Shown here: piece after piece, positions 54,691 through 64,000 of the stretch | Layout: each line of letters begins with the position of its first letter | Position numbering within the stretch: the stretch's first letter is position 1 | Source of the DNA: Hygrophila difformis | Taxonomy: Eukaryota; Streptophyta; Magnoliopsida; Lamiales; Acanthaceae | Assembly: GCA_030278955.1 (NCBI GenBank) | Contig: JAOANR010000012.1 | Location: 23,181,977 to 23,245,976, forward strand | DNA length: 64,000 bases | Direction: 5' to 3' | Program-made: the position numbers and the translations under genes | Notes under the pieces: generated by a model | What the model saw: only the letters and a program-made list of their open reading frames with translations | The model's database searches: none | Told to the model about the DNA's origin: nothing

Positions 54691-55029
54691 AATTTTGAAT
54701 CTTCAAATTTTCTTGGACTGGGCCCGAGTGTGGTATTGGGCCTGCGTCCATTTTATTTGACTTGGGCTGAATAATTTTAGTCCAAGTAAATTCAAAATGC
54801 TGGGCTGAAAATTACATAATCCACTTGCATAAAATTAGGTTGGGTCAGTTCCATTTTATCTGTGAATTTTGTTTCGGGTCTTGAATTTCTTCAATTCCCG
54901 AGAACATTTTCTCAGATTTATAGAACTAATCCAACCAGAACCTGGTTTTCCATGTTACTGTTATCTGCTCCTCTTTTTGGTGGTTCAGAACTTCTGCAAG
55001 ACAGACAAATAAGACGCATTAGGTTTTCT

Positions 55030-55091
55030 CCAAAGATCAACATCCTCACATTTAGAGTCTTAGTACTCTAAATGTTTAATTGATCTTTGGG
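55030..55091 (-). promoter_or_regulatory. Boundary hairpin module 3, just after pol
   Basis: CAACATCCTCACATTTAGAG again (55038-55057). ACATTTAGAGT pairs perfectly with ACTCTAAATGT (55065-55075), and the outer CCAAAGATCAA pairs perfectly with TTGATCTTTGG (55081-55091), a two-tier stem. About 85 bp downstream of the pol stop on the minus strand. Confidence 0.75.
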
Positions 55092-55173
55092 TACTTGCTT
55101 GCCATGAAATAAATACTGTAAATATATACTTATATGTATAAACTGAAATTTTTGTATTTTTAAATGCTGTTTC

Positions 55174-58100
55174 TTATTGAGTGTAAGCCGGGTCTGCCAC
55201 TGCTTGGCTTTCTTTCTCCGGATCGAACTGTCCGAGGTACTCTTTCAATCGCTGCCCATTCACCACTATATCGCCCCTGCCAGTTCGAATCCTGACAGCT
55301 CCATTTTTGAACACCTCTAGTACTTCATGTGGTCCTTCCCATCTAGATTTGAGCTTTCCGGGGAACAGCTTCAACCTAGTATTGAACAATAACACATGTT
55401 GACCAACATAAAAATACTTAGGTTTGATCCGGCGATCGTGCAACTTCTGGGTCCGCTCCTTGTAAATTCGAGAGCTTTCATAAGCTTGCGCTCGTATTTC
55501 CTCAATTTCATTGAGGTCCAACTTACGTTTGCTCTGAGCAACTTTCGGATCGAAGTTAAGCGTTTTAACGGCCCAGTAAGCTTTATGCTCTAGCTCTACA
55601 GGCAAATGACAGGCTTTTCCAAAGACCAGCCTGTATGGAGACATCCCGATGGGAGTCTTATATGCTGTCCGGTATGCCCATAGAGCATCATTGAGCTTAC
55701 GTGCCCAATCCTTACGGGTTATCCCGACAGTGGCTTCGAGTATGTGTTTGATTTCGCGATTGGATACTTCGACTTGACCACTAGTCTGAGGATGGTAAGG
55801 CGTGCCTATCTTATGGAGGATCCCATTTTTACTCATTAAAGTTTCAAAACCTTTATTAATAAAGTGTGTTCCTCCATCAGATATCACCACCCTAGGTACG
55901 CCAAATCGACTGAAAATGTTGTTCTTGAGGAACTTGATGACTTGGCTACCATCATTGGTTGGTAATGCGACAGCCTCGACCCATTTGGATACGTAATCGA
56001 CAGCTACCAAGATATAGTAGTTTCCACCAGATGGTGGAAACGGTCCCATGAAGTCAATGACCCATACATCAAAGATCTCAAGTGTGAGAATCCCCTTTTG
56101 AGGCATCTCATCCCTCTTGGAGATGTTTCCTAATCTTTGGCATCTGTCACAGCCCTTAACAAATGTCCTGCAATCCTCATAGATGTGAGGCCAATAAAAT
56201 CCACATTCGAGGACCTTGTGGGCCGTTCGAGCGGGACCATGGTGACCTCCATATTCTGATTCATGGCATTTTCTGACAATTTGATAAGCTTCATGCTCGG
56301 TCACACATCGCCTGATTATTAAATCAGGGCAGTGTTTGAAGAGATAAGGTTCTTCCCAGAAGTAACTTAATACATCTCGTTTGAACTTATTCCTCTGATG
56401 ATAGTTCGAAAACTGGGGGGTTACTCCGCATGCCAAGAAGTTAGCGATGTCGGAAAACCATGGACAAGCTTGATTATGCAGATGCAACGCGAACAACTGT
56501 TCGTCTGGGAAATCCTCATTGACGGCTTTTTCCTTTTTATCATTATCTAATCGAGATAAGTGGTCAGCAGCACCATTATCTCGACCTCGCCTATCTTTTA
56601 TTATGATGTCGAATTCTTGCAACAGAAGTACCCACCTGATTAATCGAGGTTTTGCATCTTGTTTGCTAAACAAGTATCTCAATGCTGTATGATCGGTGTA
56701 TACTATGGTCTTTGTACCTATCAGGTACTGTCTGAACTTGTCAAACGCGAAGACTACAGCATACATCTCTTTTTCCGTTGTGGTGTAGTTAACTTGGGCT
56801 TCATTCAGGGCGTGACTCGCGTAATGAATTACGCAGTGTCTCCCATCCTTATGTTGTCCAAGAACTGCGCCCACGGCGAGACCACTAGCATCGCACATTA
56901 CCTCGAAAGGCAGTGACCAATCGGGTGGTTGCACTATCGGTGCAGAAACCAACATCTTCTTGAGCGTGTCAAAGGCTTGGGCACACGCTTCATTTATTAA
57001 GAAAGGATTTTCTTTACAAAGCAGATTAGTGAGCGGCTTGGCAATTTTAGAGAAATCCTTAATGAATCGCCGGTAAAAACCGGCATGCCCTAAGAAGCTC
57101 CTAACTGATTTGATCGAGTTAGGAAGAGGGAGATTGGAAATGATGGAAACTTTGGCTGGATCAACTTCAATGCCTGCACGAGAAATGCAATGACCTAACA
57201 CTATGCCCTAAGTAACCATAAAATGGCACTTTTCCCAATTTAAAACCAAGTTAGTGTCCTCACACCTCTTTAAAATCTTAGCAAGATTGGTCAAACAATC
57301 TTCGAACGTATCTCCATATACAGAGAAGTCATCCATGAAGACCTCAATGCATTTTTCGATAAATTCAGAGAAAATAGACATCATGCATCTTTGAAAAGTA
57401 GCAGGTGCATTGCACAAACCAAAAGGCATCCGTCGATAGGCAAAAGTGCCGTACGGGCAAGTAAAAGTGGTTTTATCATGGTCCTCACTGGAAATAACAA
57501 TCTGATTATAACCAGAATAACCATCCAAAAAGCAATAAAACTCTCTCCCTGCCAACCTCTCAAGCATCTGATCAATGAATGGCAATGGAAAATGGTCCTT
57601 GCGTGTGGCCTCATTCAGCTTCCGGTAATCGATACAAACTCTCCATCCGGTCACTGGCCTGGTTGCAACCTCTTCTCCTTGCTCATTCTTGGTTATGCAC
57701 ATCCCTCCTCGTTTGGGTACGACCTGCACTGGGCTAACCCATTTGCTATCAGAGATAGGATAGATTATACCAGCATCTAAGAGCTTGATAACTTCCTTCC
57801 TTACCACTTCCTGCATAAGGGGGTTCAATCGCCTCTGAGGTTGACGGGAGGGTTTAAACTCTTCTTCCATTAGAATCCTGTGCATGCAAATAGAAGGGCT
57901 TATTCCTTTTATATCAGAAATGGTCCAACCTATTGCATGTACATGTTTCTTAAGAACGACCACCAGAGCATTTTCTTGCTCTTGAGAGAGCTTAGCTGAA
58001 ACAATCACGGGTAACTTTTTATGTTCTGCGAAAAACGCGTACTTGAGATGATCGGGTAGTGTTTTAAGTTCAAGCTCTGGTGGACATTCAACGGAAGGGA

Positions 58101-61100
58101 GTAGTTTGCGAGAATTGGGTAGTGGGAGAACAGATTTACCTTCGGGATCCTGCATCAGTACAGGATCCTCTTCCTCCTCTTGGTTGGCGTCCTCATGGAA
58201 GTCCATGCCATCAAATTCCTCCAAATCCCCTGTTTCGGGATCGGCGAAGTGAACGGCTTTGCATTCTTTGTGCTCCACGCCAGCAGGCTTCAGTACCTGC
58301 TTTGATGGTTCATCCAGCATCATTTCACACTCAAGTTCAGAGTCTAGCTCTTCCCTAACTATTACATTTTCAAATGAAAAACACGAACTGTCATTCGGAA
58401 ATTTCTGCAATTTCTCCATATCAAAGATGATCTCCTCGCCATCGACCCTTAAGGTGACTTTTCCGGATTTGGCGTCAATCAGTGCACCACCAGTGGCTAG
58501 AAATGGGCGTCCAAGGATAAGCGGCATTTCAGAATCCTCTTCAATGTCGAGGACGATGAAGTCGACCGGGAAAAGAACTTGCCCGGTTTTGACTACAACA
58601 TCCTTAAGGATTCCTACGGGCTGAGTGATCGATCTGTCTGCAAGCTGCAGTCTCATCTTGATCGGTTGAATTTCTCCAAGCTTAAGGCGAACAGCCATAG
58701 CTAGTGGCATCACATTGATGCTTGATCCTAAATCACAAAGCCCCATACTCACTTTGGCCTTTCCGAATTGTACTGGGAGTGTGCAACATCCGGGGTCCTC
58801 TTTCTTTTCAGGCATTCTCCTCTGAACGATGGCACTGCATGCGCTGTTGAGAATAATTACCTCTTCCTGCTCAACCTGCCTTTTTCCTGAAATCAATTCT
58901 TTCAAGAACTTAGCATAGATGGGCATTTCGGAAATCATTTCTGTGAGAGGAATGGTTATCTCTACAGACTTTAATCGTTGCAGAAATTTCTTGAATTTAA
59001 GATCATGTTCTTTATTTTTAAGCCGCGCAGGATAAGGAATCCTGGGCATGTACTTGTTATTAGCAATTTTTGGTGGTGAAGGGAAGGAAGTTGTACCTTC
59101 ACCTGTACCCTTATCTGGTTCAGCCGTTTCAGGCGCAGCTTCAGTCTGCAATTCGGCTGTCTCTTTTTCTGCTTCGTTCCCATTATCAGCTTCCTTACCA
59201 GCATTGTCAACAATATCATCTTCTTCAAATTCCGCTCCAGTATCCGCTCCCTTTGGTCCAGCTAGTACTCTCCCAGATTTCAAGGTTATTGCCTTGCATT
59301 GCGGGTTCTTTTCCGCAGTACTAGGCAATGTTCCTTTGTCCCTTTTCTGCATCTCATTAGCCATCTGTGTAACTTGGGTCTCCACATTTCTGATGGAGGC
59401 CTGCAGTTGATTGTTGATCTCTTTCTGACTAGTGATGAAATCAGTCATCAGATTCTCAAGCCTTGAAGGAGGCTTTTGATTCTGATTCTGATTTTGGTTC
59501 TGATTCTGATTCCACTGGCCTTGGTTTGGGACAAACTGAGGCTGGAAACTCTGATTGGGCTGAAAGTTCTGGAAATTCTGAGGTGGCCTCGGCTGGATCT
59601 GAGGTTGGAAACCTGGATTCTGAAAATGTTGGCCCCTGTTCTGGTTGAATCCCTGATTCTGTTGAGGGTTGAACTGCTGTTGCTGTGGCTTGTTCAAGAG
59701 ATGTGAGTTCAAGGCGTTGTTGTTTGAATAAGACAAATTCGGGTGTCTATTTGGAAAAGCTCCTGCATAGTTACAGCTCTCAGCTGTGACTTGCTCGCAT
59801 GTGTCAGTTGCATGAGCACCTTGACACAGTCCACAGATCACATCAGTTTGCTGTCCCTGCGCAGAACTTCCAACTCCTTGATTCACAGATAACGCTGCCA
59901 CTTGCTCTTGAAGCTTTTCAATGTCTGACTTCTCTACTGTACCTACAACACACAAACCACGAGGGGGAGTGGGATTACCATCATCAGTTAGAACAGAACG
60001 GTTGACACTCATGGCTTCAATCTTTGCCCAGGCTTGGTCCATCGGTATGTAGAGCAAATGTTGACCACCGGCAGCATCAAGCATGGATTTCCATGCTGGG
60101 GTCAGACCACTGTAGAACTTTCTCAGTCTCTCCCAGTCATGGAAACCATGTTGAGGACACTTTCTGAGTAGGTTGAAGAATCTTTCCTTTGCATCATACA
60201 AGGACTCGTCTGGTTTCATCTTGAATTCCGCAATTTTGGAGCGGCATTCATCCACCTTGGACTCCGGGAAGTATTTTGCTAGGAAGTTTCTGATCACATC
60301 TTCCCATGTAGACTTCTGATTTACGGGCAGTGACTTGTACCATGTTCGTGCTCCGCTTGTCAGAGAGAAGGGGAATAGCCTTAGTCGAATGGTGTTTGCG
60401 GGTACATCACGATTCTTGATCGTGTCACACAATTCTAGGAAGGTTTGCAGGTGATCATGGGGATCTTCATGACTTGCTCCGGCAAACTGGTTGGTCTGGA
60501 CTAGATTGATTAGGGCCGGTTTCAGTTCGAAATTCCTGGCCAAGAATGGAGCTTGTCCAGGAATGTTCAGATATGGCTCTAAAATCGGCTGCATGTAATC
60601 AGCAGCAGCTGCTGCTTGATGATTGTTCTCAGGCCCGCCTTGGTATTGCTGTGGGTAGTAGTTCTGAGGCATGAAATAGTTCCTCGGATCATTGAAATCA
60701 TTCGGATTCGGGGGATTCTGATGGGGGTTGTGGTATTTGCTGATTCTGTTGGTTTGGGAAATTTTGCTGATTTGGTTGGTTTTGGTTGTTTGGTGGGTTT
60801 TGGTTCGGGTTGGGAGGAGGTGCCTCGAAGTGCTGCTGCTCCATGTTTGGTGGATTCCCACCTCCTTGTATGATCTGGGGAGGGGGATCATCCAAATCAT
60901 CATGATCAGCATATTCGGGGTCTTCCTCAATGTTGTGAAGTGGGGGATTGGGTTGAATGATTGGTGGGATGTCCGGGTTTTCCATTTCGGAGATATCGCT
61001 GCTGGTGCTTGGCGAAAGTAATGCCTGTCGTTCCCGTTCCCTTCTTCGTTTAGTCTCCGCCCTAAGACGTCGAGCTGTCTTTTCTATCTCGGAATTAAAC

Positions 61101-61135
61101 GGGATCTCGGCTGGCGTCTGCTTCCTCCTTTGCAT
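55174..61135 (-). pseudogene. Athila-type Gag-Pol polyprotein gene, one frameshift and one amber codon
   Basis: The start at 61135 (MQRRKQTPAEIPF) reads an early Gag part to a stop at 60698; the main frame is entered at a C-run (60723-60727), where this copy appears to have one extra base. The main frame then runs to 57208 and, after TAG at 57208-57210, on to 55174 in the same frame. Domains in order: Gag (QAPFLARNFELKPALINLVQ, LTSGARTWYKSLP), a zinc-knuckle-like CGLCQGAHATDTC (about 59798-59840), protease DLGSS (about 58730), RT with FMDDFSVYG (about 57326-57343), RNase H ([23 protein letters not shown]), integrase with HHCC finger and D,D,E residues ([22 protein letters not shown]), and a C-terminal [13 protein letters not shown] module. 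All catalytic motifs are present; the amber falls after the RT active site. Confidence 0.92.
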
Positions 61136-61278
61136 AGAACAACGGCTTCAATAATGACAGTACCTGTACAATCCCCAGGTTAGAAGTGGTTCTGAAGGTG
61201 AATATTTATAATTATATGTATAGGCTACTCTAGGAGCAATGAGGAATGTAATTCTCTAAATAAAACGGCGCTGCATCC
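61136..61278 (-). other. Leader between the primer-binding site and gag
   Basis: A short leader of about 140 bp without coding signal. Confidence 0.6.
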
Positions 61279-61296
61279 TCCCCGGCAACGGCGCCA
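61279..61296 (-). promoter_or_regulatory. Primer-binding site (tRNA-Asp)
   Basis: TGGCGCCGTTGCCGGGGA on the minus strand, directly at the LTR end. It is complementary over 18 bases to the 3' end (with CCA) of plant tRNA-Asp, the usual primer of Athila-lineage elements. Confidence 0.92.
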
Positions 61297-64000
61297 TGAA
61301 ACTTTTGACAATTTCCGTCCCACGAGCTTTTGCTAAAATTGTACCAGGTTAGATTTATTACAAGAAAAGAGTTATGATTCACGGGAAAGGGTTTAGGGAT
61401 ACATCAAGATTATTAGTCTTTTTTATTACCCAAGTGTGGTGCTTTAATTTCAAATGGCGCTGTGGTCCTCTCTGTCATGAAATGTTGACAAATCTCATGG
61501 CATAGCCGGGACAGGTTGACCTTCAGCCTGTCACACTGAGGATCCCCGGCAAGTATGCCATGATACTTCTCATCAATTCTTGCCATGAGAGTTCCTTCCA
61601 TGAAACTTTTGGCAAGTTCCCACTACATGAGTATTTTCCGAAAAATCATGGTCCTGGTTTAGGCTTTATTAATGAAACCAATTTATGATGGCGGAGTTGT
61701 GATTAGGGATATATTTATAAGTAGTCATGTTTTTATTGCTCGTGTTTAAGAAACTGTGGCCCGAAAGCGCACGGTGTCAAAAATTGCAGTAATTTATAGT
61801 AAGACCGGATCGTTCACTGGAGGATGTGCGATAGAAGCAGGTCCCACGTCGTTTTACTAGATTTTCCATTCGTATTGCTCAATAGGTTTGAAAGATGATT
61901 AATATCTACTGACGGGAATTTAAACTAGATCTAGAAAACAGTTAAATTAATTTACAAAGCAAATAAATCTATTCTAGAAGGCGGATAAGAATGATTCTAG
62001 GGATGCAGTAAATATTATCTACGAAAGCAGGGAAAAGGAGCATTGTGCCAACCGTGAAGTTGAGTCACAATGTGGACAGAAAGGACAGGAAGAAAAGAAT
62101 GAAAATTGGACAAGAGTGAGATACAGCAATATTAAACTTCCATTTTTATACGCAGATCTTTGTTTGGGATAATTCTTTCAGATAGCTAATTCTCATGCTC
62201 TCAATAAGGCTTTCCCTTTAACAGACAGGTACTTGCAATATGAGTTTACATGTTCTTAAGACCGCAAATTCTAAGATACCACAGATTCGTAACTGCCCTG
62301 GCCTGGGTATGTTACTTCATCTGCGGTGGATAAGCAACACCCGACACATCATTTATTGAAATGCCAAGTACCACTATCATTCCCCCATGTCACACCCAAA
62401 GATTTGAATCAAGCCCTAAACTATCCCTTAACTGTCAATCCTAGTAGCAGTTACACAACTCTCAATACAACCGAGTGACCTCTAATGAAAGCGGTTAAAA
62501 GAAAGCGGTAAAGAAAGCATTTAAAATCCTATCACTCGGAGGTTTTGAAAATCTGACCCTGGTAGTAAAAGACAGCTCCCCATTAGAATGAAGGAGTATG
62601 GATCAAGAATTCCCGGCTCTCAGTGGACCACTAGTGTGTTCACTTTCCTCCGGGTGATTATGAGATACAAACTAATGAAACGACCTAATAAATCAGTTCG
62701 TTCCGGATGCACTCACTCAGGACTCAAAAGTAGGCTTTGGCAGAAGAAGATAGCAGTTGAAAGAAAACTCAACCCTATCTTGGAAAATAACCAAGGCCTG
62801 AATGATGTTCCTCTAAGATTATTTACTACACTGTATTTGAATCCAAGTGGACCCCATCTCGGTGTAGCACCTAATCTTACATTTCCATCAACCAGCAATT
62901 TTGGAAAATAATGGATTTGAAAATCATTCCCTGTCAGGTACTAGACTCTCAGTTAAAACACAGACCCTTTCAGTCTAGACGAGACCTAATCGCTGAATCT
63001 GCTTCTTAATTCCCAAAATATAACCCTTGATAGAATATGAATTAGTCATAACTGAAGAATTTATCCCTTACTCAGACCCGAATTTTATAAAGAGGTTTTT
63101 GTTGGAAATTTATAAAGCAATATCTGTTTAAGATCTAGACTTCTATTGTCCAAGGGAAGGATCCCAAAATAATTACAGACCACAACAGTACATAATATTA
63201 TCATGCATAAGGATATATGGAAGTGTAAAATTAATTGACCCAAAATATAGAAGCGGGTCTAGACAGAAGGTGAAACACAGAATGGAATGGTCAAGGTACC
63301 AAAGTAATGGCAGAATGATCAGGTGGACTGTAAACATCTACTGTCCAATTTCCCAATCACTCGGATGGAGCGAATTTAGACAGTTTAGACCCTGTAATGG
63401 TGGTGTCAACACCAGTTGGGCCTCCACTGTCTGTGAATTCGGATAAAAACCTACATGCTTCCCTTCTATAATGATCATCAGTTGGCATTGACTGATGCCA
63501 ACTGACTCCCACTACAGATTGAAATTTGGGTTTGAAAATTAAGATAACAAAAATAAAACTGTATCTGGATGGAAATCAGTCGAGCAGCTATTATAACCCC
63601 AGATGGGCGAACCGCCAAGGCTTCCACTGACAGCCATTCAGACCATGCAAAATAACAATTAGTAACTAATACCCAGAATACGAGCTAGTTATCCATGAGG
63701 GAGTACCCGCCAACACTATTCTGATGTATTCTTTACTAATGGTTCCACACAACACACAAAGACAAAATAAATAAGAAGCAAAAGAAGATCCATTGTATGA
63801 GAGACATTGGTTTCTCATGCAAGGTTGTGGATCGGGTCCACATGTAATGGTCTTGAATAATCCTTCCTACCATAATTAATTACAGTCCAGATTATCTGTT
63901 TAAGCCATCAAGATTTTGTTTATACAAGAATGTTTTAATGGCAATTGAACAAAGATCCTTTAATCATGATGATTGTTGAAGTTTGATTATTGCTAATCTC
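61297..64000 (-). repeat. 5' LTR of the Athila-type element, partial
   Basis: Matches 46007-48709. Differences seen by eye: 61814 region (CACTGG versus CGCTGG), 62963 region (CAGACC versus CATACC), 63046 region (TAGTCAT versus TAGCCAT), 63320 region (GATCAGG versus GATTAGG), one extra C near 63673, and AAAGATCC versus AAAGGTCC near 63954. The rest of this LTR lies outside the window. Confidence 0.93.

Larger units (their letters stand above)
46007..64000 (-). mobile_element. Athila-type Ty3/gypsy LTR retrotransposon carrying an F-box gene (5' LTR runs off the window)
   Basis: Order on the minus strand: 5' LTR (from beyond 64000 to 61297), tRNA-Asp primer-binding site, gag, protease, RT, RNase H and integrase in one frame (gag frameshifted, amber in RT), pol stop at 55174, F-box gene (54209-52393), polypurine-like tract, 3' LTR (about 50718 to 46007). 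Over the 2.7 kb where both LTRs are visible I found five substitutions and a one-base indel, so the insertion is young. Total length would be about 20 kb if the LTR is 4.7 kb. It has landed in LINE ORF1. The tRNA-Asp primer, the long Gag-Pol frame and the extra gene after pol fit the Athila lineage. Confidence 0.92.

Noticed and set aside
58080..58624. Plus-strand frames within the Athila-type gag-pol region
   Set aside because: Antisense shadows of the continuous Gag-Pol frame.

Overview
The window is eukaryotic nuclear DNA from a flowering plant, most likely a eudicot. It is AT-rich, its host genes have many short exons with GT..AG introns, and most of it is plant transposable elements (Athila-type Ty3/gypsy, Copia, an L1-type LINE with RNase H, tRNA-derived SINEs, Stowaway and Tourist MITEs). 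The species cannot be named from the sequence.

Layout. 1-12.9 kb holds the only two ordinary host genes, a head-to-head pair. On the minus strand (exons from 6851 down to 496, 3' end outside the window) is a ThiF/E1-like tRNA threonylcarbamoyladenosine dehydratase (TcdA/Tcd1 family). On the plus strand (8588-12726, seven coding exons) is a ZNF830-type U1 zinc-finger protein. They share a roughly 450-bp divergent promoter with site II (TGGGCC/GGCCCA) motifs. 13-19.8 kb is gene-free, with a long-inverted-repeat element, SINE pieces and one GATC/AGACCAG-repeat element. 19.8-25.5 kb is a full-length LINE on the minus strand with a perfect 16-bp target duplication and at least seven coding breaks. 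25.5-32.8 kb is a nest of SINEs, MITEs and a tandem pair of fold-back units. 32.9-36.4 kb is a complete, very young gag-only Copia-type element (612-bp LTRs differing at one base that I could find) inserted in a LINE fragment. 36.4-44.3 kb is MITE/SINE-rich intergenic DNA. 44.4-46.0 kb is a second LINE ORF1, cut by the next element.

46.0 kb to the window end is an Athila-type LTR retrotransposon on the minus strand: its 3' LTR (46007 to about 50718), internal region, tRNA-Asp primer-binding site (61279-61296) and the first 2.7 kb of its 5' LTR. Gag-pol is nearly intact but has one frameshift in gag and one amber codon in RT. Between pol and the 3' LTR, where some Athila elements carry an env-like gene, there is a two-exon, uninterrupted F-box protein gene (243 aa) in sense orientation with a spliceosomal intron. 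This region and the LTR also carry three clusters of GTCGCGG palindromes, and three hairpins each beginning with CAACATCCTCACATTTA. This F-box cargo with its palindromes and repeated boundary hairpins is the most unusual system in the window.
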